Origin: Gracilimonas sp.
GTDB lineage: Bacteria; Bacteroidota; Rhodothermia; Balneolales; Balneolaceae
Assembly (NCBI RefSeq): GCF_017641085.1
Contig: NZ_JAEPPI010000003.1
Location: 572,894 to 636,893, forward strand
Direction: 5' to 3'
DNA: 64,000 nt
Position numbers and translations under genes: made by a program. The notes under the pieces were generated by a model. It saw only the letters and a program-made list of their open reading frames with translations. It was not told where the DNA came from and made no database searches. Each line of letters begins with the position of its first letter. Position 1 is the stretch's first letter. Positions 51,299 to 61,374 of the stretch are shown in pieces.

Positions 51299-53497
51299 TT
51301 ACTCCTCCATTTGCGGTTTGAAGTTTGCCTGGATACGATCGCTGGATGGAAGTGACTCCCAGGGGTTTTCTTCCCCTTTAATGTCAACTCCCAGCCGCTG
51401 CATGTAGGCAATAATGGCGATGATTTTCTTGTCGGAAGTGATCTGAATTCCTTCAATCTGATCAAAGCCATTTTCTTTCAACCCTTGAGTTATTTCCTGA
51501 GCCTGTGCCTCCAGGTCGCGAATGGCGATTTCTTCATAGCCTTCCACATAAGGCACGCCTACACTTCTGAGCGCATTAATACGGGCCGGAATGGATTCTT
51601 TGTCCATATCCTGAGTGAAAAGCCATGGGTAAGCCGGCATGATAGAGCCCGGTGAAGTGGACGTCGGATCATACATGTGACGCACGTGCCAGGAATCCGG
51701 ATACTTGCCTCCTAAACGGTGCAGATCAGGGCCGGTACGTTTTGATCCCCATAAGTGTGGGTGATCGTAAACAAACTCACCGGCTTTGGAATATTCGCCG
51801 TAACGCTCGGTTTCGGAGCGGAAAGGACGAATCATCTGCGAGTGGCAGTTATTACAACCTTCGGCGATGTAAATATCGCGGCCTTCAATTTCCAGCGGAG
51901 TGTATGGCTTCACGCTTTCAATGGTAGGCACATTTGATTTCACAAGAGCCGTTGGTACGTATTCCACAATACCGCCAATTAAAATTACAACCAATACCAA
52001 TACAGTCATTTGGAGCGGTCGGGATTCAAGGCGTCGGTGCCAGCTTTCTTTATGTCCCTCTGCCGGGTTGATGATTGCCTGGGCTTCATCCACTTCAGAT
52101 TTCTCCAACGAACCCTGGCGGGCAGTTTTAAAGATATTATAGCTACCGATAGCTGCTCCTATAATGAAGAGCGTTCCACCTACCGCACGCAACGCATACA
52201 TGGGAATGATCTGAGTTACGGTTTCCAGGAAGTTTGGATATTGCAGAAGACCTTCAGCAGTGAATTGTTTCCACATCAAACTTTGAGTGATTCCACCCCA
52301 GTACATAGGGATCACATAGAAGATGGCACCAAGCGTAGCAAACCAGAAGTGGACGTTGGCCAGCTTCACAGAATAAAGCTTGGTCTTGTAGATCTTCGGT
52401 GTGATGTAATACAGCATCGCAAAGGTTAAACCACCATTCCAGAGCAGGGCACCGTTATGCACATGACCGATAATGTAATCGGAGTAGTGGGCAATGGCAT
52501 TTACGTTAGCGATGGAAAGCATGGGGCCTTCAAAAGTAACCATACCGTAAGCGGTAACACCCACTACGAGGAACTTGAGAACGGGATCTTCACGAACCCG
52601 GTCCCAGGCTCCGCGAAGGGTAAGCAAACCGTTAAGCATACCACCCCAGCTGGGTGCAATCAGCATTAAACTGAAAACCGTACCCAAGGCCTGCGCCCAT
52701 CCCGGCAGTGCAGTATAAAGCAGGTGATGAGGTCCGGCCCAGATATAAATGAAAATCAGTGACCAGAAATGAACGATCGATAACCGATAGGAAAAAATAG
52801 GTCGGTTCGCTGCCTTCGGGATGAAATAATACATGATCCCCAAAAAGGGCGTGGTAAGGAAGAAGGCTACGGCATTGTGACCATACCACCACTGAACCAG
52901 GGCATCCTGAACACCGGCATAGATCGGATAACTTTTCAGGAAAGTGGCGGGCATTTCAAAAGAGTTAACCACGTGCAGTACAGCCACGGTGATAAAAGTA
53001 GCGATATAGAACCAAATGGCTACGTAGAGGTGTTTTTCACGACGCTTGAGGATGGTCATGATCATGTTAATACCGAAAATCACCCAAATAAGAGTGATGG
53101 CGATATCAATAGGCCATTCCAGCTCAGCATATTCCTTACTGGTGTTAATCCCGAAAGGAAGGGTTAATACGGCCGAAACAATAATAGCCTGCCAGCCCCA
53201 AAAGTGAATATTACTGAGTTTCTCACTCCACATACTGGCTTTACAAAGCCGTGGAAGTGAATAATAGACCCCGTAGAATATGGCGTTTCCGGCAAAGGCG
53301 AAGATCACAGCATTGGTATGCAGAGGTCGCAGCCGGCCATAAGACAGCTCCGGTATAAAGCCGAGGAAGTCCGGATAAATTAGTTTCAGGGCGATGGTTA
53401 GCCCAACGATAAATCCGATTAAGCCCCAGATGATAGTGGCTATCCCGAATTTCCGGACGATTTCGTTATCGTAATGAAAGGTTTCTAATGATGACAT
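51299..53497 (-). CDS. ccoNO: fused cbb3-type cytochrome oxidase subunits I and II (CcoN-CcoO)
   Basis: Terminal oxidase core of 732 residues, high-affinity oxygen reduction. Residues about 1-480 are CcoN: twelve membrane helices, heme ligand in GRLRPLHTNAV (His60), CuB/heme region WYGHNAVAFF, AGPHHLLYTALPGW with the CuB His pair, and IIGHVHNGALLWN. After a linker the CcoO part follows with one membrane helix (VLVLVVILIGGIVEYV), the heme c site CNNCH at about 548-552, and SIMPAYPWL with the Met ligand. The fusion is known in Bacteroidota. The start overlaps ccoS by 1 nt (TAATG). Confidence 0.96.
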   Translation of the reverse strand: MSSLETFHYDNEIVRKFGIATIIWGLIGFIVGLTIALKLIYPDFLGFIPELSYGRLRPLHTNAVIFAFAGNAIFYGVYYSLPRLCKASMWSEKLSNIHFWGWQAIIVSAVLTLPFGINTSKEYAELEWPIDIAITLIWVIFGINMIMTILKRREKHLYVAIWFYIATFITVAVLHVVNSFEMPATFLKSYPIYAGVQDALVQWWYGHNAVAFFLTTPFLGIMYYFIPKAANRPIFSYRLSIVHFWSLIFIYIWAGPHHLLYTALPGWAQALGTVFSLMLIAPSWGGMLNGLLTLRGAWDRVREDPVLKFLVVGVTAYGMVTFEGPMLSIANVNAIAHYSDYIIGHVHNGALLWNGGLTFAMLYYITPKIYKTKLYSVKLANVHFWFATLGAIFYVIPMYWGGITQSLMWKQFTAEGLLQYPNFLETVTQIIPMYALRAVGGTLFIIGAAIGSYNIFKTARQGSLEKSEVDEAQAIINPAEGHKESWHRRLESRPLQMTVLVLVVILIGGIVEYVPTALVKSNVPTIESVKPYTPLEIEGRDIYIAEGCNNCHSQMIRPFRSETERYGEYSKAGEFVYDHPHLWGSKRTGPDLHRLGGKYPDSWHVRHMYDPTSTSPGSIMPAYPWLFTQDMDKESIPARINALRSVGVPYVEGYEEIAIRDLEAQAQEITQGLKENGFDQIEGIQITSDKKIIAIIAYMQRLGVDIKGEENPWESLPSSDRIQANFKPQMEE

Positions 53498-53679
53498 TAC
53501 TCATCCCGATTTTTGTGGTTAGTTGTTTTTTTGTTTGAATTCGTATCGTCAAAAAGTACCCGCATCGATGGAGTGTACTGATCGTCGAACTGTCCGCTTT
53601 TCACTGCCCAGAAAAACAGTCCCAGGAAGATTAAAGCGACCATTAAACTGAAGGCAATAAGCAGGTAAATTACTTCCAT
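53497..53679 (-). CDS. ccoS: cbb3 oxidase maturation protein CcoS
   Basis: Small membrane protein of 60 residues: one helix (VIYLLIAFSLMVALIFLGLF) then the signature WAVKSGQFDDQYTPS, which is diagnostic for CcoS. It acts in heme and copper insertion into cbb3 oxidase. It overlaps ccoI by 10 nt and ccoNO by 1 nt. Confidence 0.93.
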   Translation of the reverse strand: MEVIYLLIAFSLMVALIFLGLFFWAVKSGQFDDQYTPSMRVLFDDTNSNKKTTNHKNRDE

Positions 53680-56132
53680 ATAGCCAGCTCCAGTTTTTGC
53701 GCTTTATAGCGCGTGGTTAAAAAGGTAAATACCATCACACTGATAGAACTGAGCGGCATCAAAATAGCTGCCACTAATGGGGAGAGATGTCCCGTAATGG
53801 CAAAGCCCAGTCCTACCGTGTTATATAAAAGTGAAAGCACAAAACTCATGATGATGATATTCATACTTCCCTGTGAAAATTCGATGAAGCTGTTCAGTTT
53901 TTTAAGAGATTTTCCTTCCAGGATGGCATCGCAGGCCGGGGAGAAGGAGCTGATGTCGTCAGAAAGGGCGATACCAAAATCACTTTGCTTTAAGGCCCCG
54001 GCATCATTCAATCCATCCCCGATCATTACCACCTTTTGATGCCCTTTCTGAAGCTGTTTTATAAATTCCAGTTTTTCTTCCGGTGATTGGTTGAACAGTA
54101 GGGATTGTTGCTCTGTAAAATATTCTTCAAGTTCTTCTTTCTGGGTTTCGTTATCCCCGGAAATGAGATAGGTGAGAAATCTCGCCTTCAGAGATTGGAG
54201 GAGCTCAGATACTCCCTCCCTGAGCCCGGCTTTAATTCCAAAGTATCCAAGATATTCACCGTCAATGGATGCGTGTGTAACCGAACCGGTGAAATCTGAT
54301 GTGGGAATTTCGGCCAGGGGTGTTTTAGTCTGTTCCGCCAGAAATGCACGAGAACCAATGCAAATAAATCGCCCTTCAACAGAAGCAAAAATTCCCTTCC
54401 CGGATACTTCATAAAAGCTCTCAGGTTTCAGTGAGTTCTCAGCGTTCTTCCCGATAAAATCAGTAATTTTTCGGCTTATGGGGTGAACCGATTGTTTGCA
54501 GGTAGAATATATCAGCGCCTTTTCAGTTTCAGTTAAGTTCATCCCTCTGAATACTACATTGGCTTCTTCTTTATTCGTAAGCGTGCCGGTCTTGTCAAAT
54601 ACCACAGCACCGGCTTTGGATAGATTTTCAAGCAAAAGGTGGTTTTTGACGAAAAAGCCGTTCAGAGACAATACATTTAAAGCCGATCCTAATGTGAACG
54701 GAGTGGATAGCGCGAGGGCACAGGGGCAGGCAATAATCAATACGGCTGTAAAAACCGATAAGGCCATTTCCATGCCTGCAGCCTGCAGCCAATACATTCC
54801 TGCAAAGGCAGAAATCCCCAAAACAGATACTGTAAAATAGGGACTGATTCGGTCGGCAAAGCTCGTAAGCTTGAGCTCTTTTTCGTTATTGGTGAAGGCA
54901 TCATGGTTCCAGAGCTTGGTGAGATAACTGTTTTCAACTTCTTCTTCGGTATTGAACGAAGCAGAAGTGCCAATCAATTTAGCACCGGCATAGATCAGCT
55001 CACCTTTTGAAACCTCAACCGGGTCGGATTCTCCGGTAATAAAACTGTAATCCACATAAGCTTTTTCGGATAGCAAGGTGGAGTCGCAGGGCACCAGCTC
55101 CTGATTGCGTAGTCTGATTTCCATTCCGGGAACCAGCTTATCCAATGAGACAGATTTCTCAGCACCGAAACCGTCTGTTACATTTACGGCGATGGGAAGG
55201 TAGGATTTATAGTCGCGGTTGAAAGACAGGCGGTTAAAGGTTTTCTGCTGAACCAGTTTCCCGATCAATAAAAAGAAAATGAGTCCGGTAAAAGAATCCA
55301 TGTAGCCGGTTCCGGTTCCGGTTACAATCTCATAGACACTTCGTCCAAAAAGGGCAACGATACCGATGGAAATGGGAACGTCGAGGTTCACCCCTCGCTG
55401 ACTCAAAGCGGCAAATGCGGATTTCAGGTAATCGCTGCTGCTATAAATAAGTACCGGAATGGCGAGGATAATATTCAAAACCCCAAAAAAAACATGAAAT
55501 TGGCCACCGAGTCCGCTGTTGCCTACGTCCAGGTAATCCGGGAAGCTGAATAGCATAATGTTTCCGAAGGCAAAGCCGGCCACTCCCAGTTTCAGCCACA
55601 ACGATCGGTTTTGGTGCGATTTGGACGTTGTGGCATCCAGCTTGTTGAGCCGGATTTCCGGCTCGTATCCAATAGTGGTTAATTGCTCAACAACTTTGCG
55701 CAGGGAGGTAGCTTCAGTATCAATAAGTACATCCAGCTCACGCTTTAGAAAATTGACTTTGGTTTGCAGAATGCCGGAATCCAGTTTCTGTAGATTTTCA
55801 AGCAGCCAAACACAAGAGGTGCAATGAATATTCGGAATGTATAAAGAAACAGAGAGCTGCTGCTGGTTTCGAAAATCGGCTATCCGTGAAATTACTTCTT
55901 CATCTTCAAGGTAATCAAACCGCGTGCGGGACCGGGTATTGCGGAGGTTGATACCGGGATTGCTTTCAAGGTCGTAGTAGGAGCAGAGCCCGCTTTCGTC
56001 CAGAATTTGGAAGGCTGTACTGCAGCCGGTACAGCAAAAGGGCTTGTCCTGAAAGCGTACCGTTGCTTCATGACATACTTCGCCGCAGTGGTAGCATACA
56101 TCAGTTGATATGGTTGCAGCCCCTTTGGTCAT
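53670..56132 (-). CDS. ccoI: copper-transporting P-type ATPase of the CcoI/CtpA type
   Basis: P1B-type ATPase supplying copper to the cbb3 oxidase. The chosen Met at 56132 overlaps the Rrf2 stop (ATGA); the frame opens at 56183. That gives 820 residues. Features in order: an N-terminal Cys-rich metal-binding region (CYHCGEVC, FCCTGCSTAFQ) typical of CcoI; an HMA domain with HCTSCVWLLENL; membrane helices; actuator TGESDPVE; CPC motif IACPCALALSTPF; phosphorylation DKTGTLT; nucleotide site HPISRK; hinge GDGLNDAGAL. All core residues are present. It overlaps ccoS by 10 nt. Confidence 0.94.
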   Translation of the reverse strand: MTKGAATISTDVCYHCGEVCHEATVRFQDKPFCCTGCSTAFQILDESGLCSYYDLESNPGINLRNTRSRTRFDYLEDEEVISRIADFRNQQQLSVSLYIPNIHCTSCVWLLENLQKLDSGILQTKVNFLKRELDVLIDTEATSLRKVVEQLTTIGYEPEIRLNKLDATTSKSHQNRSLWLKLGVAGFAFGNIMLFSFPDYLDVGNSGLGGQFHVFFGVLNIILAIPVLIYSSSDYLKSAFAALSQRGVNLDVPISIGIVALFGRSVYEIVTGTGTGYMDSFTGLIFFLLIGKLVQQKTFNRLSFNRDYKSYLPIAVNVTDGFGAEKSVSLDKLVPGMEIRLRNQELVPCDSTLLSEKAYVDYSFITGESDPVEVSKGELIYAGAKLIGTSASFNTEEEVENSYLTKLWNHDAFTNNEKELKLTSFADRISPYFTVSVLGISAFAGMYWLQAAGMEMALSVFTAVLIIACPCALALSTPFTLGSALNVLSLNGFFVKNHLLLENLSKAGAVVFDKTGTLTNKEEANVVFRGMNLTETEKALIYSTCKQSVHPISRKITDFIGKNAENSLKPESFYEVSGKGIFASVEGRFICIGSRAFLAEQTKTPLAEIPTSDFTGSVTHASIDGEYLGYFGIKAGLREGVSELLQSLKARFLTYLISGDNETQKEELEEYFTEQQSLLFNQSPEEKLEFIKQLQKGHQKVVMIGDGLNDAGALKQSDFGIALSDDISSFSPACDAILEGKSLKKLNSFIEFSQGSMNIIIMSFVLSLLYNTVGLGFAITGHLSPLVAAILMPLSSISVMVFTFLTTRYKAQKLELAIWK

Positions 56133-56596
56133 TGTTTGAATGAAGGAACACCGTTCGAAAATTGCAAACGTAAGTCGAACCATTTCTGTGACATTTGCTT
56201 ATCAACCTGATCGAAGGTGGTGTCTTTAAGCCACTGTTCTATTTTCTTTCGTTCTTTAGACCAGAATGCATGGAAAGGGCAGGGTTCAATGTGGCCGCAC
56301 CCTTCAATTCCCATAAAGCATTTATTGAAAAATTCTACTCCATCAATGGCAGCAATAACATCCATCAGTGTTACTTGATCAACCGGCTTGGCAAGATAAA
56401 CCCCACCGTTTAGTCCTCTTCGGGATTTAAGAATGCCCGGTTCTTTCAGTTTGGCCAGTATCTGAGAAAGGTAGGCCGTTGGGCAGTTCAGAGATTTTGA
56501 TAACTGTGAGGCTGAAACAGCTCCATCATCCGAACTCTTAGAGATCGCTATAATGGCAGAAATGGCGTATTGAGCCCCTTGTGATATGAACCGCAT
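56129..56596 (-). CDS. Rrf2-family transcriptional regulator with Fe-S-type Cys triad
   Basis: DNA-binding regulator of 155 residues. The helix-turn-helix (GAVSASQLSKSLNCPTAYLSQILAKL, then LNGGVYLAKP wing) is standard Rrf2. Three Cys in NKCFMGIEGCGHIEPCPFH match the Fe-S ligands of IscR/NsrR-type members, so it probably senses oxygen, NO or iron-sulfur status. It is the first gene of the cbb3 operon and overlaps ccoI by 4 nt. A perfect palindrome at 56624-56641 just upstream is a likely operator. Confidence 0.92.
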   Translation of the reverse strand: MRFISQGAQYAISAIIAISKSSDDGAVSASQLSKSLNCPTAYLSQILAKLKEPGILKSRRGLNGGVYLAKPVDQVTLMDVIAAIDGVEFFNKCFMGIEGCGHIEPCPFHAFWSKERKKIEQWLKDTTFDQVDKQMSQKWFDLRLQFSNGVPSFKQ

Positions 56597-56623
56597 AAGA
56601 GATTATTAAATAAATATTCATAT

Positions 56624-56641
56624 TCTAATATCAATATTAGA
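56624..56641. promoter_or_regulatory. palindrome, candidate operator of the Rrf2-cbb3 operon
   Basis: TCTAATAT-CA-ATATTAGA, a perfect 8-2-8 inverted repeat, 27 nt before the Rrf2 start. Its size fits a dimeric Rrf2 protein. It is too near the start to be other than a promoter-proximal site for the minus-strand operon. Confidence 0.55.
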
Positions 56642-56739
56642 TTTTAAGAAGTTTTCAAATACCGATCAACCGGTGAGGGAGTAATTTTTGTATTTAGAGT
56701 TTTTCTAAACACGGATCTCTCTTAAAAGAATATTCACAT

Positions 56740-56753
56740 TTGATGATTATCAT
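56740..56753. promoter_or_regulatory. FNR-like (or Fur-like) box
   Basis: TTGATGATTATCAT matches the FNR/Anr consensus TTGAT-N4-ATCAA in 9 of 10 positions. The core ATGATTATCAT, a 5-1-5 palindrome, also resembles half of a Fur box. It lies 29 nt before the CoA-transferase start and 144 nt before the Rrf2 start. Confidence 0.4.
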
Positions 56754-56782
56754 AAGCGAAATTAAAATTTAAGGCATTACCT

Positions 56783-58057
56783 ATGATCGAATATCAGACA
56801 GCAGACGAAGCAGTAAAGGCTATTAATTCAGGAGACCGTGTATTTGTACATGGAGTTTCAGCCACACCGGTACCCCTGGTAAAAGCAATGACTAACCGCC
56901 ACAGCGAGCTCAAAGATGTGGAAGTTATTCATTTACACACCGAAGGACCGGCCCCGTACTCTGATCCTGAATACAAAGACAGCTTTTTTGTGAATGCACT
57001 GTTCGTTGGGGCCAATGTAAGGAAGGCTGTTAATGAAGGACGCGGGGATTACGTTCCGGTTTTTCTGAGTGAGGTTCCAAACCTGTTCCGAAATAACATA
57101 CTACCACTGGATGTAGCTTTGGTTCACGTTTCCCCACCGGATAACCATGGTTACTGTTCGCTTGGGGTTTCGGTGGATGCAGCGGTGGCGGCGGTTCAGT
57201 CGGCTAGGTATGTAATTGCACAGGTGAACCCCAATATGCCGCGAACGCATGGTGATGGCCTGATTCACGTAAACGAAATTGACGCTTTGGTACAAACCAA
57301 TGATCCACTACCCGAGCAAGTGGCACCGGAACCCAACGAGGCTGAACTCAAAATCGGGAAGTATTGTGCAGAACTGATTGACGATGGCGCAACGATGCAA
57401 ATGGGGATTGGAGCCATCCCTAATGCGGTATTAAAGAGCCTGACGAATCATAAGGACCTCGGCGTACACACAGAAATGTTTTCGGACGGAGTGATAGAGC
57501 TGGTTGAAAAAGGAATCATTAACGGTAGAAAGAAGAAAATTCACCCCGGAAAAATTGTAAGCGGCTTTGTAATGGGATCTAAAAAAACCTACGATTTTAT
57601 AGATGATAATCCGGCCGTGGCCATGCTCGATATCGCCTATATCAATGATACCGCTGTGATTCGCCGAAATCCAAAAGTGACGGCCATCAACAGCGCGGTA
57701 GAGGTGGATTTAACGGGACAAGTATGTGCAGATTCTATCGGAACTTATCATTACTCAGGGGTTGGCGGACAAATGGATTTCATACGGGGAGCTTCACTTT
57801 CGCCGGGAGGAAAACCCATCATTGCGCTGCCTTCAACAACCAATAAAGGGATCAGCCGAATTGTACCTTTTTTAAAGCAGGGAGCCGGCGTAGTAACAAC
57901 CCGGGCACACGTTCACTATGTGGTGACAGAATATGGAGTGGCCAACTTGTATGGAAAGAATCTATGCCAGCGTGCAAAAGCTTTGACCGGAATTGCGCAT
58001 CCCGATCACCGTGAAGAACTGGAGAAAGCGATCCACGAACGGTTCAATAAAAAATAG
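56783..58057 (+). CDS. acetyl-CoA hydrolase/CoA-transferase family protein
   Basis: Family I-type CoA-transferase of 424 residues related to 4-hydroxybutyrate CoA-transferase and acetyl-CoA hydrolase. Motifs: VHVSPPDNHGYCSLGVSVDA, MQMGIGAIPNAV, VHTEMFSDG with the catalytic Glu, VGGQMDFIRGA and VVTEYGVANLYG. It transfers CoA between acyl groups, with acetate or a similar acid as acceptor; the exact pair is unknown. Divergent from the cbb3 operon; an FNR/Fur-like box lies upstream. 87 nt before purL. Confidence 0.9.
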   Translation: MIEYQTADEAVKAINSGDRVFVHGVSATPVPLVKAMTNRHSELKDVEVIHLHTEGPAPYSDPEYKDSFFVNALFVGANVRKAVNEGRGDYVPVFLSEVPNLFRNNILPLDVALVHVSPPDNHGYCSLGVSVDAAVAAVQSARYVIAQVNPNMPRTHGDGLIHVNEIDALVQTNDPLPEQVAPEPNEAELKIGKYCAELIDDGATMQMGIGAIPNAVLKSLTNHKDLGVHTEMFSDGVIELVEKGIINGRKKKIHPGKIVSGFVMGSKKTYDFIDDNPAVAMLDIAYINDTAVIRRNPKVTAINSAVEVDLTGQVCADSIGTYHYSGVGGQMDFIRGASLSPGGKPIIALPSTTNKGISRIVPFLKQGAGVVTTRAHVHYVVTEYGVANLYGKNLCQRAKALTGIAHPDHREELEKAIHERFNKK

Positions 58058-58144
58058 AAAGGCGGCAAGTGAGTTAGAGCCTTTTCACAAATAATCGTAC
58101 CTTTGGACTTTCTGAAACCATAACGCTTCAATCACTCCATCGGA

Positions 58145-60382
58145 ATGTCGCAAACAACGATTCAAGAACCGGAAGTAACACTCGAACTGGCCGAAGAACA
58201 TGGTCTGAATGCAGAAGAATTTGAAATGATAAAATCCCGGTTAGGTCGGGTGCCAACGTTTACGGAACTGGGCGTTTATTCGGTGATGTGGAGTGAACAT
58301 TGTTCATATAAAAATTCCATCGTTGAGCTAAAAAAACTGCCGAGCGAAGGTGAAAACCTGTTGGTGGGAGCCGGTGAAGAAAATGCCGGATTGGTGGATT
58401 TAGGTGATGGACTCGGTTGCGCCTTCAAGATTGAGAGTCATAATCACCCGTCGGCTATTGAACCCTACCAGGGAGCGGCAACGGGAGTGGGTGGTATTCA
58501 TCGCGATATCTTCACGATGGGAGCCCGCCCGGTGGCAAGCCTGAATTCTCTGCGGTTTGGTTCGATGGAAAACCCTCGCGTTCGTTATCTGCTGGACGGT
58601 GTGGTTCGGGGTATCGGAGATTATGGAAATTCATTCGGAGTACCGGTCATTGCCGGAGAAGTTTGCTTTGATGAAAGCTACGAAGGTAACCCGCTGGTTA
58701 ACGCCATGAGTATCGGGCTGGTGAAAGAAGGGGAGACCGCATCCGCCATTTCAAAAGGACTTGGAAACCCGGTTATTATTGTAGGGGCAAGTACCGGCCG
58801 GGATGGTATTCACGGTGCCACTTTTGCTTCCGAAGAAATCAGCGAAGAAAGCGAAGCCAAAAGACCGAGCGTTCAGGTAGGCGATCCTTTTACTGAAAAG
58901 CTATTACTTGAAGCCAGCCTGGAAGTACTGAAAACCGGGGCTGTAATTGGGATGCAGGATATGGGGGCGGCCGGAATCGCGTGCTCAACGTCCGAGATGA
59001 CGGCCAAAGGCGGACAGGGAATGAAAATTGACCTGGACAAAGTTCCTGCCCGGGAAGACGGTATGACCGCTTACGAACTATTGCTCTCCGAAAGTCAGGA
59101 GCGTATGCTCATTGTTGCCGAGAAAGGACGTGAGCAGGAGGTAATTGATGTATACGAAAAATGGGACCTGCACGGAGTAGTGATTGGGGAAGTTGTGGAT
59201 ACCGAGAATGTAACCTACTGGAAAGACGGTGAGATTAAAGCCGACATCCCGGCGGAACACCTGGTGCTTGGTGGAGGAGCTCCTCAGTATATCCGGGAAA
59301 CGAAGAAGCCGGCTTACCTCGATGAAGTTCAGAATTTCGATATTGATTCCCTGGAGCATCATGATAATTATTCGGAAACGGTAACCCGGTTGCTTGGCGC
59401 GCCGAATATTGCCTCCAAGCGGTGGGTGCACGAGCAGTACGACACCATGGTTCGCACCAATACCGTAACCGGTCCGGGGGCTTCTGATTCCGGGGTGATT
59501 CGTATCAAAGGAAGTAAAAAAGGATTGGTTGCCAAAACCGATTGTAATGGCCGGTATGTATATCTGAATCCCCGAAAAGGAGGGCAAATTGCGGTGGCTG
59601 AATCGGCACGAAATGTAGTTTGTTCCGGTGCCAAACCTATGGCCATCACCAACTGCCTGAATTTTGGAAACCCGTACAAGCCGGAAGTCTACTGGACTTT
59701 CAAAGAAGCATTAGGAGGAATGGCCGATGCCTGCCGTACACTCAACACTCCGGTAACCGGTGGAAACGTGAGCTTCTATAATGAAAATCCGAACGGAGCT
59801 ATTTTCCCGTCGCCTATCATCGGGATGTTAGGGGTGATTGAAGATGTGGAGAAACACCTGATGACGCCCGGCTTCAAGAAAGAAGGCGATATCGTTCTTT
59901 ATATAGGAGCTGACCGAAAAGGGCTGGGTGGAAGTGAGTACCTGAAGACCATCCATGAACTCACTACCGGTGACGCACCTGAAATAGATCTCAACTTCGA
60001 AGCAAACCTGCAGCAGGCATTACTGACAGCCATTCAAACCGGATTGATTACCGCCGCCCATGATGTATCTGATGGAGGTTTGGCCATTGCCCTGGCGGAA
60101 ATGGCTATCTTCGGGAAGAAAGGAGCAGAAGTTTCTGTGGAAACGATGAAAGGATCAACCCATGAAATTCTGTTTAGTGAAGCTCAGTCAGGAGTGGTCA
60201 TTACTATTCCGGCAGCAGAATTGCAGACAGCCAAACACCACTTTGAAAAAGCCAACGTGCCCATGTTTGAATTAGGCGTGGTTAAAGGGGATTCCCTCGA
60301 AATCAAAGATTTGGTCTCACTAAGCGTAGATGCAGCCGAGAAGACCTATGAAAGCGTGATCCCTAAAGCAATGGAAGCCTGA
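58145..60382 (+). CDS. purL: phosphoribosylformylglycinamidine synthase, small PurL
   Basis: Fourth step of purine synthesis: FGAR + ATP + ammonia to FGAM. The 745 residues mark the short PurL that needs PurQ and PurS, not the long fused form. Motifs: [59 protein letters not shown], and [16 protein letters not shown]. All expected regions are present. It ends directly against the stop of the AraC gene: TGA at 60380-60382, the opposing TAA at 60383-60385. Confidence 0.97.
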   Translation: MSQTTIQEPEVTLELAEEHGLNAEEFEMIKSRLGRVPTFTELGVYSVMWSEHCSYKNSIVELKKLPSEGENLLVGAGEENAGLVDLGDGLGCAFKIESHNHPSAIEPYQGAATGVGGIHRDIFTMGARPVASLNSLRFGSMENPRVRYLLDGVVRGIGDYGNSFGVPVIAGEVCFDESYEGNPLVNAMSIGLVKEGETASAISKGLGNPVIIVGASTGRDGIHGATFASEEISEESEAKRPSVQVGDPFTEKLLLEASLEVLKTGAVIGMQDMGAAGIACSTSEMTAKGGQGMKIDLDKVPAREDGMTAYELLLSESQERMLIVAEKGREQEVIDVYEKWDLHGVVIGEVVDTENVTYWKDGEIKADIPAEHLVLGGGAPQYIRETKKPAYLDEVQNFDIDSLEHHDNYSETVTRLLGAPNIASKRWVHEQYDTMVRTNTVTGPGASDSGVIRIKGSKKGLVAKTDCNGRYVYLNPRKGGQIAVAESARNVVCSGAKPMAITNCLNFGNPYKPEVYWTFKEALGGMADACRTLNTPVTGGNVSFYNENPNGAIFPSPIIGMLGVIEDVEKHLMTPGFKKEGDIVLYIGADRKGLGGSEYLKTIHELTTGDAPEIDLNFEANLQQALLTAIQTGLITAAHDVSDGGLAIALAEMAIFGKKGAEVSVETMKGSTHEILFSEAQSGVVITIPAAELQTAKHHFEKANVPMFELGVVKGDSLEIKDLVSLSVDAAEKTYESVIPKAMEA

Positions 60383-61234
60383 TTAGATTTGAACCGATTC
60401 GAAATGAGCCCGTTTATTTGAAATATACAGAGCCGCCAGCTTGGGTACGGTGAAATTCTTGTCCAAAAACTCTTTAGGGGTGATTCCAATCACCTTTTTG
60501 AAGTCTTTAATCATATGGCTTTGATCAAAATAGCCTAAATCATATCCCGTTTCTGTGAGGCTGGACCCGTCAAAAATTAACCGATTAAGCAGGTAATTGA
60601 AGCGGATGAGGTTGGCATATTGTTTCGGAGAAAGACCGGTGGCGTGCTTAAAATTCTTTTCAAGGGTAGATTTATGCATCCTGAAAGACTCACAGAATGT
60701 AGAGATGGTAATACCGCCCTGTTTTTTTATCACTTCGGCAATAAAAGCTGAAATTATGTGATCCTCCTTCGGTTCTTTAACCTGAGTGACCAACCATGAG
60801 TTAATCTTTTCAATAATTTTTGGAGCAGGGGTGTTTTTTATCGCTTCATCCATAGCGAGGTCGGCCAATTCAGGCATCAGCTGCTGAAGGGGATATCCAA
60901 CTTCACCTAATTCTTGCAGGCTAATTCCGGTTAGTTGTTGAATGGCCCCGGGTTTGAATCGCATTCCCAGGCATTTTGTAAACGGTTTTTGATAGACCTT
61001 CACGGCTTTTCTGAATGCAGGGACCAAGCTGCAATACTCGACTAAATGCTTTTCACTGTTCTCCTCATCGTCTCTCAAATAATTCCCATTCAGCATAATG
61101 ATAACATCCGTGCTGCCGTCAGGAATTATGAAGTCAAAATCCTGTTCAAAATCATCAGGATGGAGCGTGCTTACCCAATAAGATTCTACAAGATGGCTGA
61201 CAGAAACCGGCGCCGAATATTCAACATAATCCAT
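60383..61234 (-). CDS. AraC-family transcriptional regulator
   Basis: Regulator of 283 residues. The C-terminal 100 residues carry two helix-turn-helix units of the AraC type: TISTFCESFRMHKSTLEKNF, then LSPKQYANLIRFNYLL and LTETGYDLGYFDQSHMIKDFKKVIGITPKEF. The N-terminal region with DFIIPDGSTDVIIMLNG resembles DUF6597, a ligand domain found in such regulators. Signal unknown. Divergent from a secreted protein gene (140 nt), which it may control (inference). Confidence 0.9.
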   Translation of the reverse strand: MDYVEYSAPVSVSHLVESYWVSTLHPDDFEQDFDFIIPDGSTDVIIMLNGNYLRDDEENSEKHLVEYCSLVPAFRKAVKVYQKPFTKCLGMRFKPGAIQQLTGISLQELGEVGYPLQQLMPELADLAMDEAIKNTPAPKIIEKINSWLVTQVKEPKEDHIISAFIAEVIKKQGGITISTFCESFRMHKSTLEKNFKHATGLSPKQYANLIRFNYLLNRLIFDGSSLTETGYDLGYFDQSHMIKDFKKVIGITPKEFLDKNFTVPKLAALYISNKRAHFESVQI

Positions 61235-61374
61235 AAAATGTGACTCCTCCTATGCTGTTCGTGTCTTTCAACGCAAAACAATAGTGAATGTTAGCCAGAA
61301 ATTCGTCTTTTTTACAAGGATACTATCGGCCAGATTCTGTATGATTTAGTCAACTTTCAACAAATGGTTCTGCT

